Below the pieces are notes generated by a model. It searched no databases, was not told where the DNA came from, and saw only the letters and a list, made by a program, of their open reading frames with translations. A DNA stretch of 64,000 bases, from the NCBI RefSeq assembly GCF_016808335.1, contig NC_053142.1, positions 44,559,674-44,623,673 of the forward strand. Reading direction: 5' to 3'. Source of the DNA: Panicum virgatum. Taxonomy: Eukaryota; Streptophyta; Magnoliopsida; Poales; Poaceae. Positions 11,556 through 22,256 of this stretch are shown one piece after another (positions within the stretch are counted from its first letter, which is position 1; each line of letters starts with the position of its first letter). The translations under genes were made by a program, and so were the position numbers.

Positions 11556-12116
11556 AGACTGACTTCAACAGACAGTGCAAACATATTTTTGCCTCACCTC
11601 GGAGTACTGTGCATCATGAAATCGGCGTCCAACAGAGAAGGAATCGGCGCGACGCATTTTGCCTTCGAGGAGAGAGGAGATGTAAAAATACATCCCCTCT
11701 CTCCTCGAATGCATCCGGCGTGTCCTGGGCGACGGATGCGGGGCGGGCAGCGCGGGGCTCCTCGGCCCAAGGATCCGGCGGCAGGGCTCGCGCGAAGATC
11801 TTCGCGGCGGCGGGCCTCGCGCAGAGGTTTGCGCGCGGCAGCGAAGACCATGGAGGGGCGGTCGGAGCGGGCGGAATGGCCACTGCGAGCAGGAGCCCGC
11901 GTGCCATGGCGAAGGCGCCGTCCCAGCCCCTGCCCCTGCCCCCGGCGGCGGGGTAGCTCGGCCCGGGGCCGCCGCGGCCTTGGGCGGGCAAGCGACGCTG
12001 CGGATCGCGGGCGGGGAGCTCCGCGCTGCGCGGCCTTGGGCTGGCGGCGTCGGCCTCGGCGGGCCGGACTTGGAGCTCGGGGACGCCGCCCACTGGAGAT
12101 CGGCGGCGGGCGGCGC

Positions 12117-12192
12117 GGAGGAGCTTCAATCGGCGCGGAGGAGCTTCAATCGGCGTGGAGGGCGACGCGGAGGAGCTTCAATCGGCGCGGAG
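12117..12192. repeat. Short tandem repeat in the TIR transposon
   Basis: GAGGAGCTTCAATCGGCG occurs three times in close succession. A second duplicated block, AGAGGACCCGAATGGCCGGC, occurs at about 12490 and 12533 in the same element. Confidence 0.75.
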
Positions 12193-12209
12193 GACAGGAG
12201 CGAGAGGCC

Positions 12210-12437
12210 GCCGCTGTGGGAGGTGACGAGCGTGCCCCCGCAGGCGGCGAGCGCCGGGACGCGGCCGCAGCTGTCGTCGAGGTAGCCGCGGCTGAAGCAG
12301 CCGGGCGCGGCCCAGGCGCGGACCCGGCCGCTATCGGAGGCCGTGAAGAGGAGGCCCCGGGCGATGGCCAGCGCGTGCACGTCGCCGTCGAGGCAGTGGT
12401 AGATGGCGACGCGGCGGCGCGCGGCGGCCACGACAGC
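12210..12437 (-). pseudogene. Captured WD40-repeat gene fragment inside the TIR transposon
   Basis: The minus-strand frame contains VHALAIARGLLFTASDSGRV followed by RAWAAPGCFSRGYLDDSCG and VPALAACGGTLVTSHSGG. This spacing of hydrophobic strand, TASDSGRVRAW and the next blade fits plant WD40 proteins of the JINGUBANG type (family knowledge). Only about 75 residues, roughly two blades, are present. Flanking residues in the frame are low-complexity Pro/Arg sequence, so this is an exon piece and not a complete gene. Confidence 0.65.
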
Positions 12438-12838
12438 CCCTCCCCTGTGCGGCCGTGGCCATGGGGGCGGCAAGCGGCGCGGAGGAGCAGAGGACCCGAA
12501 TGGCCGGCGGGGAGCAGAGGAGCACGAGGAGCAGAGGACCCGAATGGCCGGCGGAAGCGTCGACTGCATTTGCCTCTCCAACTGTTGGAGAGACTAAAAA
12601 AAATGCACAGTTTTAACTACTATTCACGGAAGGCAATTCCCATTTGCCTCTCCGATTTGCAATTTTGCTGTTGAAGTCAGTCTTGCAGCCTCGCTGCTGC
12701 GTCAAGGCGCGGCCTCAATCCTCATGATTTTTCAATTTCGGGGTCAGGACTCAGGAGATTACTTATTTAAAAAATTCAGATAGGTTAGTTTAGTTTGCTG
12801 TGTGCGATCAAGTAGCAAGTGGTCCCACTTGGCAGCCG

Positions 12839-12843
12839 TTAAG
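12839..12843. repeat. Target-site duplication TTAAG, left copy
   Basis: It is identical to 21303-21307 on the other side of the gag-only element. Confidence 0.9.
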
Positions 12844-13079
12844 TGAGGGACCGAAGACGGCGAACAGAGGGGGGGGGGAATGGGAGCCGATCAAAATTTC
12901 TTCCGAAATTCAAACCGTCGGCCTATATCCCGAAAATCACCCAAACCCTCAAGCGTTCTGACCAAAGTTTGGAATAGCTATGGAAAAGCTAAACCAACAC
13001 AAAAGGCCTCGAATGTGCGAGCGAAAACTACGAAGCAAATCGGAAGCGAATCGGGAAAACAGCAGACCTCTCTGCCTGG

Positions 13080-13176
13080 ACCGGTCTGACCGGTGCACTG
13101 GACCGGTCTGACCGGTCTTGTCTGTCCAAAGGCGAGCAGACCGGTCTGACTGGTCTTGCCTACCGGTCTGACCGGT
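13080..13176. repeat. Dyad array 1 in the 3' LTR, CCGGTC-N-GACCGG
   Basis: Four ACCGGTCTGACCGGT units start at 13080, 13102, 13140 (one mismatch) and 13162. Each pair is spaced 22 bp. The array lies in the part of the LTR downstream of the TATA box and so is probably transcribed. The same array is in the other LTR at 19711-19807. Confidence 0.85.
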
Positions 13177-13731
13177 GGCACCCAGAAAACCCCGAAAACT
13201 TGGATCCAAATGGTGAATCTCGACGAAACGACCACGGAATTCGATGAAACTTGGGGGATAGCTTCGCTCCTACCCTGTGAACATATCTCCAAGAGATCTC
13301 GTCCTAAAGATCATCATAACACGAGAATTTCGGGATGAGATCAAAAGGGATGGGGATTTCTCAAGAACTCAAGAAATCCAATTCGAAAGAGTTCTCGATT
13401 CCAGAGGGTTTGGGTTAGAGCTAGAAGCAAGGGAATCACAACAAAGAGCTCGTAGAACCATCACAATCGTGTGCACCAAAAATGAAACCAAAATCCATCA
13501 CAAAATGGCACAAAAACGACGGGATTGGATTGATTCAAAAGCCCAGAGGGCACAAGGAGGATGTGGCCTCCTTTCCCAATCGAATCCAATACAAAGTCTC
13601 ACAAATCCATAATCAAATCTTACTCTAAAGAGAAGAACGGGGGAGAGAGACACAGGGGCGGCGGCCTGGAGGAACAAGCAGTCCACGAACAGAATACAAA
13701 AGCCGCAACTAACCTAATACAAGTGAAGGAG

Positions 13732-13739
13732 TATTTATA
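13732..13739 (-). promoter_or_regulatory. TATA box in the 3' LTR of the gag-only element
   Basis: The minus strand reads TATAAATA. The second dyad group starts about 10 bases upstream of it. The matching box in the 5' LTR is at 20364-20371. Confidence 0.65.
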
Positions 13740-13748
13740 CCCGCGGAG

Positions 13749-13829
13749 ACCGGTCAGACCGGTTCCATGGACCGGTCAGACCGGTTGGTTAGACCGGTGA
13801 GACCGGTGCCAGGGACCGGTCAGACCGGT
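13749..13829. repeat. Dyad array 2 in the 3' LTR, CCGGTC-N-GACCGG
   Basis: Four units start at 13749, 13771, 13793 and 13815, all 22 bp apart, mostly as ACCGGTCAGACCGGT, which is the reverse complement of the array 1 unit. The array sits just upstream of the LTR TATA box. The third unit has one altered half-site. Confidence 0.85.
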
Positions 13830-14670
13830 TGGTCTGCAGATTCCCCCTGTACACGATCTCATCTGACGGCTGAGGTTCTTTCTTCGCAACGAAGTCTTCT
13901 CCACGATGCCGCCATCTTGATGAAGATCTGGTCCACGGTTTTGTAAGGTCTGTGAAACCTGGGTAGATGGCCGGTTTTGAGAAAACCGCCAAAACTCCTC
14001 GCGCGGGAAGATTCCCGCCTCCACGCCGTGGCCCTAGACGCCGTTCCCGCCTCGGCCTTCTGACAGACCTACACGCCGCCCGACGCCCGTCACCTCCTCG
14101 CCCGCAGCGAGGCCCTAGACGCCGTCGACGCCCGTCGCCTCCGTCAGTCCCGAGACCGACGCACGTGCCTCCACAACTTGGCGTCTTCAACCGCCGTCCG
14201 CCTGCTTGGTTTTGATGGCGCAAACCAAGAAACCTGCCTTCTGTCGCCGCTTGCGCCCTCGATCCACGAGTGGACGCCACAGCTGTCGCCCGGTCCGAGC
14301 TCCAGTCCCGGCTGCCCTTCACCGCCGTCCACCGCACGGTCCATCGGCCACAGCACCTCCACGGCAGCTCTCCGTCGACACATGACGCCCGTGTGCCTGC
14401 AACCAAAGACCAAGCACACGGCGCAATCTCCACAGAGTTGCGACTACACCACGGTTAGTCCACTCCACGTGTTGACCACCCGTCAACACCTAACGCTCCA
14501 CACGGGCACTGAAAAAGGAAACACAAGAACATAAACAAAACGCACACACAGCGGTTAGCCTGACACAAACACAAGCCAAAATCAAGCTAACACGCCAAAA
14601 CCTCCAAGTCATCACGACAATCACTCATCACAATATATGAGGTCAAGGTATTTGTCAACTTGACCTCTCA

Positions 14671-14681
14671 ATCTCCTCCTT
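14671..14681 (-). promoter_or_regulatory. Polypurine tract of the gag-only element
   Basis: The minus strand reads AAGGAGGAGAT directly before the 3' LTR, as expected for the plus-strand primer of reverse transcription. Confidence 0.8.
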
Positions 14682-17070
14682 GATGAGTGCATTGTCGAAA
14701 AGATGACATGAAAGCAAGAACAACCCAAGCGAGTGCCCAAAAGCCAGATAAAGCCAGATAAAAGCCAAGAACAGAGCCACTCAACATGAGCAAGGATCTA
14801 GAAGACTCCATAGAAAAACTGCTTGGCTCCCAAAGAAAATTATCATAGCTCAACGCCGCCAAGGAGTCAAAGGACATCTTCGTAAGACCCGAGAAGCAAG
14901 GCTCTCAAACCAATTTCGACAAGTGTTGTCAATCACTCATCACCAAGCAAACCAAGGTAGTTATTGACTTGGTTTGGAACATTTCTCCCCTTTGATGAGT
15001 GACTTGACTTGAATCAAGCACAAAGAAATGGTTTGAAGTGCAAGAACCCGAAAATCTCATCCACATGATCAAAAGCCAACGAAAAGTCAAGAAGGATCAC
15101 ACGGAATGAGACAAACCAAAGCAAAAAATTGGTCCCCAAAGACATGGGCAACGGCTCTACGCAACCGATCAACAAAGCATGACCCCTCAAGAAAGAGGCA
15201 GGGCTCAACACAGTCATGCAATGCAAAGCACCGGTTCCTCCAGAAAGAGGCAAAGGCTCAACACAACCGATGCAAGAGCATGCAAAAGCTCAAACTCCCC
15301 CAAAATGCTTAACCTCTCACAATATTTACAACTCCCCATGAGTGCAGCACTCAAACTGTCAACTCCCCCTGGATAAATGCTCAACCTGAATGCCTACTCC
15401 CCCTCAAAGCATGCTATGCAATGAATGCTGTGCAGAGGGTGTACGTGAAACATTCAGGCATACAAAGATATGATCATCGAGTGACAGGCATGTGTGCTTC
15501 ATAAACAGGAACTGAATCTAGCTCAACATGATATATCAATCAAGTCTAGAGCTAGCAAGTCCAGTTCAGCAAAATATAAAAGCATCACCCATGATCTAGC
15601 AACAGCAAGTAGGAGAAAGAATGCAGTGCTAGTCGAACTCATACAAGGTGATCCAAAGCAGCCATTATATTTTATCATGAATTAATTCTGCTTATCAAAA
15701 CTTATCAAGCAAGTGATTTTGCCAGGGGTTGAAAGCTTGTCATGCTTTACTTAGCAACGAGGCCAAGCCTATGCCAAAGGCAGTCAGAAGCTTAAGGCAC
15801 TCGCTTCAGTCATGCACAGCCTTGCCCGGGTTCGCACTAGTGCTATGTGAGCCATCCCGAAAGCTCGATCAGTGTGACAAGCAATCCCACCTGGATCTTT
15901 TCATTCCATTTCAGACATATTTTAAACAAATTTAGCTCATGTCAAAGATTACAAGCCACACTAGCATGAATAAGATAGCAAAGCACATCAATACATCCTA
16001 TCATGCTAGTAGCCAAGACAGGGTGACCATGTTTTCATATTTTCAAATCAAAATAGCTTAACTCAGATGATTTGACATATACTGTGGAGCAAGCTATACA
16101 TGATCAAGTCTAAGAAACTACACTGGCAAGCACTAGAAGATCACAACAGTGTATACAAGAATGCCAGTGCAGTGAAGCAATGCAAAATGCAAACATGTAC
16201 AATGCATATGCACAATACAACTAACCAAGCTAAAACTAAGAGAAGGACAAAGACAAGCCAAAAGCTAAGCAAATGAAGCACTCAACAAGTACATAGGCTC
16301 AAAGACACACAGTACTAGACCAAAATGGATCCAACTGAGTACCATGAGAAGGTAACAATCACAAAACCACAAGTCTACCCTGGGAAGAAATCATACAAGT
16401 CAAACACTTACATACCTCGATGAAGATCCCGCTGGACCTAGAGCATAGCAAGCTCGAGGTCACCTCCCCTGCGTCCTCAGCCGGTCCACCTTCTGCTCAA
16501 ACAGGTTCTTGTAGAGGTGAACGATCGAAGTGGAAGTAGTGGTACTGGATCGTCCTCCTGAGCTGAGGTAGTCGAAGCATAAGGGGCCAGAGCCTGCAGC
16601 CGGCGCAGTAACTCCGGATCACGGTCATCAACTTGGGATAGAGCTCCCCCTCAACAGACTGGGACCTAGCACAAGACAAAGCTAGACACCAACAAGAAGA
16701 AGCCAAGTACCAAGAGAAAACAAGCTCAAGCATATGGTTAGGCGTTAGTCAGGCTATCCAAGCATAGAGATACCAATAGAAAATCTAGGTGGATACCAAG
16801 ACAAAAGATACCCCTAGAACAATCCTAGAGGGACCACATATGATATCAAAACAAATAAAGCAGAGCACAAGTCTAGAAAAAAGGGGAGGGGACTAGACAG
16901 GGCACATGCAAAATAAAACACAAAGAACAAGGGAGTAAAAGCTCATGTATATACAAATGATACAAAGATCCATAGGGTCACCAGCCGGCATGGAGAACCA
17001 TCTTGTCTTGATCTACCTTGCAAAGGATCAAGAACTGTGGAGCACATGTTCTCCATCCGCGTCCTCTCGC
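14682..17070 (-). other. Non-coding internal region of the gag-only element
   Basis: The 2.4 kb between the gag stop and the polypurine tract has no long frame and no pol motif. At about 14930-15010 it repeats features of the 3' LTR edge: CAATCACTCATCAC, an inverted CAAGGTAGTTATTGACTTGG segment, then a pyrimidine run and TTTGATGAGTG. It resembles a second, decayed LTR-end plus purine tract. Confidence 0.6.
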
Positions 17071-19283
17071 CTACAAAAGAGAGGAAGAAGAAGCCCGAGT
17101 CTTGGATCCCGAAGGGTTAGCAAGCATGTACTTGGGAACCCAAGACTTGACCACATGATCACGAGAAGCATGGATAATAATGCGAGGATTAGCATGATGC
17201 AAATGCGGGTTCAAAATAGTTTTTGAAACATCCTTGGAGTTATGTCTCACGGGAGAAACTCGAGGAAAACGAGAGTCACCACTGGAAAAGAGACAATGAC
17301 CATCCAAGGTCTTTTGAAACTTACCCACACACGTACCCTGGCTTACCTCACTAGAGCTAGCACACTGCTTCTCAGAAGGCTCACAAGTGTTCATGCCATG
17401 AGAAGGGCAATGAACATCCAACGGCCTAGAAGCCCGAGCACGGCGGATGCATTTGGCACGCCTATAGCAAAAGCTATCTTGATGCCCATCTCTCTCACAA
17501 AAAGTGCAATGGTACAAAGGCCTAGAGGGAGGCACACCATTCTCAGACAAGTGAGAGATCCCTTGGGACTTAGCACAAGGAGCACTAGCCTGAAACTTAG
17601 TGCCTGCACTAGGAATGCTCGTGCCATGGGAAAGGCCACGAGACTTCCTAAAAGCCTTAGCTTGAACTCTTCGCTCATGTTTGACACGACGGAAGCAGAA
17701 ATCGAATGTATGTCCATCATTCTTGCAAAAAGTGCACTTGAATTTTGGTTTGGGAATCTGAGTCCGAATATGGAAGTAGCACCATTGCCATGTGAATTCC
17801 CTTGGACATCACCCGACTCAACACACAGCTTAGGACTAGCTATGGAAGAGCTATCCTTAGCCACACCACAAGTGCTCTTGTCCATGGATTCACTCTCAAC
17901 ATGAGTATCTAACTCTGGTGGCAAAGGGGAAGAAAAGCCAGCAACAGAGTGGAGAGAAGTGTGAGAACCAAGGAACTTAGCACAAAGACCCTTGCATGTT
18001 GTGACCAAAACCTCATTTTGATATTTGAGCCAATCACAAGTACCACACGGAGCATTTCTCAAGTTCTCCATTTCCTTTTCGATGCACTCGGCATAAGTGG
18101 TATGCAAGAGGTCAACTTCCTTCTCAAGGTTGGCACTCATATCCTTGTGCGCAACCAACTCAGCGCTCATATCATCGCGCAAGATCTCCAAAGCCATAAC
18201 CTCAACTTTCAAATCAAAACACGATGTGCAAAAAATAACACCAGAAGAGGCATCAACATCATGCAAAGAATCTGAAGCACAAGAGGTCTGGCAAGCAACA
18301 TCAGCAAAAGAGCAACAGCTGGGCCTACATCTCATCTCATCAATCTCAGCCCTAGCATGCTCAAGATCAGCTACACAAGTGTTGTGGACAAACTTAAGCT
18401 CATCAAACTTAGCATTCAAAGAATTGCAACAAACACATGGTAGAGAGGCAATAGAATGCACCAAAGAAACCTCATGTCTAGTAGCATCATGATTATCATG
18501 CAAGACATCAAGCAAAGCCTTAGCATTTTCAATAGTATCAAGGCTAGACAAGAAATTATTGTGCAAATGATCATGCTCAAAGTCACATGCAAGCAACATA
18601 TCCAAATCATTCTTATCAAGCATGGCATGATCATCAACATCATCTGGCAAGGAAGCTACGGAATGCAACAAAGCAATCTCATCTCTAGCAACATCAAGAT
18701 CAACATGTGAGGCAACAATCAAAGCCTTAGCATGTTCTAATTGGTCTAAGCTAGAGGTAAGGTTCTTCTCTAAAAGCTCATGTTCAAATCTAGCACAAGC
18801 AAGCAAGGAGCACAGTTCATCATTTTTCCTATGCAAGGCTACACAATCAAGGCATGGAGCTAAAGCACGAGATTTCCAATAAACAAGCCCACATCTAAGC
18901 GTAGAGCAAGAATCTCTTAACTTCCCAACTTTTCTATGTAAAGCATCACAAAGCTCATGAGACTCAACAAGATCGTCATACAAACATTCACAAGAGTCAC
19001 ATGAAGAAGATGCAATAGAATCCTCAAGTCTATCGATCTTTCTTATGAGCTCATCACTATGCTCATCATGCGCACAAAGACGAGTGAACATGCTAAGTAT
19101 ACCTTGAGCAAGATGGCTTCGGCTCATCTTGAGAAGCTTGTCCTTGAGTTCTTTTGGTTCTTGTTGCTTCTCAAACAAGAGCGTCAGCAAGGCCATCTCT
19201 TGCTCCTTCGCACTCAACTCCTCCTCAGTCTTCAGCTCCATTTCAAGCTCACTCCTCATCTTTTGGTCATCTCCCGAAGCCAT
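17071..19283 (-). pseudogene. Gag-like coiled-coil protein with two zinc knuckles, one frameshift
   Basis: I place the start at the ATG at 19281-19283 (MASGDDQ), about 180 bases after the primer site. The first 500 or so residues are rich in Leu, Glu, Ala and Asp heptads and Cys pairs, with repeated segments of the type ALLHSVASLP, and look like coiled coil. Near 17760 the frame slips by one base. In the next frame two CCHC knuckles of spacing C-x2-C-x4-H-x4-C follow (CTFCKNDGH, then CTFCERDGH), then a basic region and WVPKYMLANPSGSKT before a stop. The knuckles show a nucleic-acid-binding gag role. The C-terminus resembles SIRE-type Ty1/copia gag (moderate memory). Without the frameshift, one protein of about 730 residues is expected. 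Confidence 0.7.
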
Positions 19284-19460
19284 CACTTCACCACTCAAAC
19301 CTGAAGAGAAGGATGCACAAAGAGAAGAGCTTGGTGCAAACGTAAAGGCATGGTTAGGGTTAGCGCAACCAAGGCTCAAAACAAAAAACCCAAAGACAAA
19401 ACTCCCACAAATGTCGCCAAGTGGTTTTCGAATCGGTTAAGGTACTGAAAACCTCAACCA

Positions 19461-19473
19461 GGCTCTGATACCA
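19461..19473 (-). promoter_or_regulatory. tRNA-iMet primer-binding site of the gag-only element
   Basis: The minus strand reads TGGTATCAGAGCC two bases inside the 5' LTR. This is the standard plant initiator-methionine tRNA primer site and fixes the element's strand. Confidence 0.92.
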
Positions 19474-19710
19474 ATTGAGGGACCGAAGCCGGCGACCAGA
19501 GGGGGGGTGAATGGGAGCCGATCAAAATTTCTTTCGAAATTCAAACCGTCGGCCTATATCCCGAAAATCACCCAAGCCCTCAAGCGTTCTGACCAAAGTT
19601 TGGAATAGCTATGGAAAAGCTAAACCAACACAAAAGGCCTCGAACGTGCGAGCGAAAACCACGAAGCAAATTGGAAGCGAATCAGGAAAACAGCAGACCT
19701 CTCTGCCTGG

Positions 19711-19807
19711 ACCGGTCTGACCGGTGCACTGGACCGGTCTGACCGGTCTTGTCTGTCCAAAGGCGAGCAGACCGGTCTGACCGGTCTTGCCTACCGGTCT
19801 GACCGGT
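19711..19807. repeat. Dyad array 1 in the 5' LTR
   Basis: Four ACCGGTCTGACCGGT units in two pairs of 22-bp spacing, with all half-sites intact. Confidence 0.85.
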
Positions 19808-20363
19808 GGCACCCAGAAAACCCCGAAAACTTGGATACAAATGGTGAATCTTGACCAAACGACCACGAAATTCGATGAAACTTGGGGGATAGCTTCGCCC
19901 CTACCCCGTGAACATATCTCCAAGAGATCTCGTCCTAAAGATCATCATAACACGAGAATTTCGGGATGAGATCAAAAGGGATGGGGATTTCTCAAGAACT
20001 CAAGAAATCCAATTCGAAAGAGTTCTCGATTCCAGAGGGTTTGGGTTAGAGCTAGAAGCAAGGGAATCACAACAAAGAGCTCGTAGAACCATCACAATTG
20101 TGTGCACCAAAAATGAAACCAAAATCCATCACAAAAGGGCACAAAAACGACGGGATTGGATTGATTCAAAAGCCCAGAGGGCACAAGGAGGATGGGGCCT
20201 CCTTTCCCAATCGAATCCAATACAAAGTCTCACAAATCCATAATCAAATCTTACTCTAAAGAGAAGAACGGGGGGAGAGAGACACAGGGGCGGCGGCCTG
20301 GAGGAACAAGCAGTCCACGAACAGAATACAAAAGCCGCAACTAACCTAATACAAGTGAAGGGG

Positions 20364-20371
20364 TATTTATA
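20364..20371 (-). promoter_or_regulatory. TATA box in the 5' LTR of the gag-only element
   Basis: TATAAATA on the minus strand probably drives the element transcript. Dyads at 20381-20461 lie directly upstream. Confidence 0.65.
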
Positions 20372-20380
20372 CCCGCGGAG

Positions 20381-20461
20381 ACCGGTCAGACCGGTTCCAT
20401 GGACCGTTTAGACCGGTTGGTTAGACCGGTCAGACCGGTGCCAGGGACCGGTCAGACCGGT
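20381..20461. repeat. Dyad array 2 in the 5' LTR
   Basis: Four units at 22-bp spacing just upstream of the TATA box. The second unit is damaged (ACCGTTTAGACCGGT), and the unit that is damaged in the other LTR is intact here. Confidence 0.85.
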
Positions 20462-21302
20462 TGGTCTGCAGATTCCCCCTGTACATGATCTCATCTGACG
20501 GCTGAGGTTCTTTCTTCACAACGAAGTCTTCTCCACGATGCCGCTATCTTGATGAAGATCTGGTCCACAGTTTTTGGAAGGTCCGTGAAACCCGGGTAGA
20601 TGACCGGTTTTGAGAAAACCGCCAAAACTCCTCGCGCGGGAAGATTCCCGCCTCCACGCCGTGGCCCTAGACGCCGTTCCCGCTTCGGCCTTCTGACGGC
20701 CCTAGACGCCGCCTGACGCCCGTCACCTTCTCGCCCGCAGCGAGGCCCTAGACGCCGTTGACGCCCGTCGCCTCCGTCAGTCCCGAGACCGACGCCCGTG
20801 CCTCCACGACTTGGCGTCTTCAACTGCCGTCCGCCTGCTTGGTTTTGTGGTGCAAACCAAGAAACCTGCCTTCCGTCGCCGCTTGCGCCCTCGATCTAGG
20901 AGTGGACGCCACAGCTGCCGCCCGGTCCGAGCTCCGGTCCCGGCTGCCCTTCACCGCCGTCCACCGCACGGTCCATCGGCCATAGCACCTCCACGGCAAC
21001 TCTCCGTCGACACTTGACGCCCGTGTACCTGCAACCAAAGACCAAGCATACGGCGCAATCTCCACAGAGTCGCAACTACACCATGGTTAGTCCACTCCAC
21101 GTATTGACCACCCGTCAACACCTAACGCTCCACACGGACACTGAAAAAGAAAACACAAGAACATAAACAAAACGCACACACAGCGGTTAGCCTGACACAA
21201 ACACAAACCAAAATCAAGCTAACACGCCAAAACCTCCAAGTAATCACGACAATCACTCATCACAATATATGAGGTTAAGGTATTTGTCAACTTGACCTCT
21301 CA

Positions 21303-21307
21303 TTAAG
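21303..21307. repeat. Target-site duplication TTAAG, right copy
   Basis: It is identical to 12839-12843. Confidence 0.9.
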
Positions 21308-22256
21308 CTATGACATTTTCCGCGCAAGTAGTAGCGCAGGAGAGAGCACGCGGTGCCGAGATAAAGTAAGTGCGGCCCAACGCATGTGCCCCTGGGCCGT
21401 GGAGACAATTAGAGATGGAATGAATGGACATCGCAGCACGTAGCCCTGTTTGCTCCAAACGACCCATAAGCCCAATTTCCCTCATGGGCCAAACGTGAAG
21501 GCATAAAAGATGGGTTCCATTTTTTTATTTCTTTTTTTCTCTGTCTGACATTCAGAGGTCCGCATCGCTAACCAATCAATTCCATTAAAAAAACAGCGGT
21601 AATCCGTTCAGACCTCGCCCCTCTTAGCGCAATATCTCTTTCAAAAGGAACTTCAAGATGCGCCTCGCCCCCAAAGGCCCCAATCTGCAGGCAAAGATGA
21701 CCGAGTGAACGAATGAGCTTCGCCAATAGTTCAGCTGAACAAGAACAAAAGCGAACATTGGGGCCCCGCTCGCGCGAGCGCGACCCCAGCCCGAGCCCGC
21801 CGAGCCGGTCGATCGGATAAGTTCGCGGTGACGCACGCGCGCCCACGCCGCAACAGCAACACCCGGGTTAACCAAACCACGGGCCGGCGCGCGAAGGCCA
21901 GCCCAACCGTTTCCTTTCTTCCCTCGGCGGCTTCCAGTTCCAGCGGATACCAGCAGCGCGCCGCAACCGCCGCCACCGGGTCACATCCAAAACCAGCGCG
22001 CGGCTGCCCACCGGACGCGACGCGACACGCGCGGCGAGTCCACGCCACCGCGGCCAGGCGGCTCCACCCGACCTATCTCCCCTCTCGTCCCCACTTCTCC
22101 AGAGAGCACGAAACCCCCGACCCCTTTTAAAGCCTCGGTGGTCGCCGGTCGGACGAGGCAAGTCCACATCCAGAGCTCCGATCGAGTCCAACAGCGTCCC
22201 ATCCGATCCCCAGCAGGCGACAGTCAGTGGAAGCAGGCTCCCTCCCGTGTGCGGCC
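21308..22256 (+). other. Upstream region of the small-protein gene
   Basis: This is single-copy-looking DNA between the retroelement and the next gene. GGCCCA-type motifs (at about 21374 and 21483 on either strand) are of the kind often found in plant promoters. A TATA-like TTTTAAAG lies at 22125-22132, giving a 5' leader of about 100 bases before the ATG at 22257. Confidence 0.5.

Larger units (their letters stand above)
11556..12683. mobile_element. Small TIR transposon with captured GC-rich gene sequence
   Basis: The ends are a perfect 16-bp inverted repeat, AGACTGACTTCAACAG at 11556-11571 and its complement at 12668-12683. Further inside, similar subterminal motifs also face each other: TTGCCT and ACTGTGCAT on the left, ATGCACAGT and AGGCAA on the right. 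The interior is GC-rich, unlike the ends, and contains a WD40 coding fragment. No clean target duplication is visible (TTA left, TTG right if the ends are trimmed by one base), so the superfamily is uncertain. Harbinger or Mutator-like Pack elements are possible. Confidence 0.65.
12844..14670 (-). repeat. 3' LTR of the gag-only element
   Basis: It starts TGAGGGACC and ends GACCTCTCA, matching the right LTR over its whole length. It contains two groups of CCGGTC-N-GACCGG dyads and a TATA box. Confidence 0.93.
12844..21302 (-). mobile_element. Complete non-autonomous LTR retrotransposon with a gag-like gene only
   Basis: Two 1,827-bp LTRs (12844-14670 and 19476-21302) flank the element. A perfect 5-bp target duplication TTAAG lies at 12839-12843 and 21303-21307. 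The primer site next to the right LTR and the purine tract next to the left LTR place it on the minus strand. Internal DNA carries one gag-like frame and about 2.4 kb of non-coding sequence. No protease, RT, RNase H or integrase was found. By eye the LTRs differ at roughly 2-4% of sites in sampled lines, so this copy is older than the chromodomain element. It would need enzymes from a partner, perhaps a SIRE-like Ty1/copia element (inference from gag). Confidence 0.92.
19476..21302 (-). repeat. 5' LTR of the gag-only element
   Basis: This is the partner of 12844-14670, with the same ends and length. Its inner edge abuts the primer-binding site. Confidence 0.93.

Noticed and set aside
11556..12683. 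The WD40-containing frame as a complete functional gene
   Set aside because: Only about two blades are present, the rest of the frame is low-complexity sequence, and the whole lies between transposon inverted repeats.
17391..17750. C-terminal 120 residues of the 662-codon frame in the gag-only element
   Set aside because: This part is read in the wrong frame after a one-base slip. The zinc knuckles in the neighbouring frame show the real continuation.
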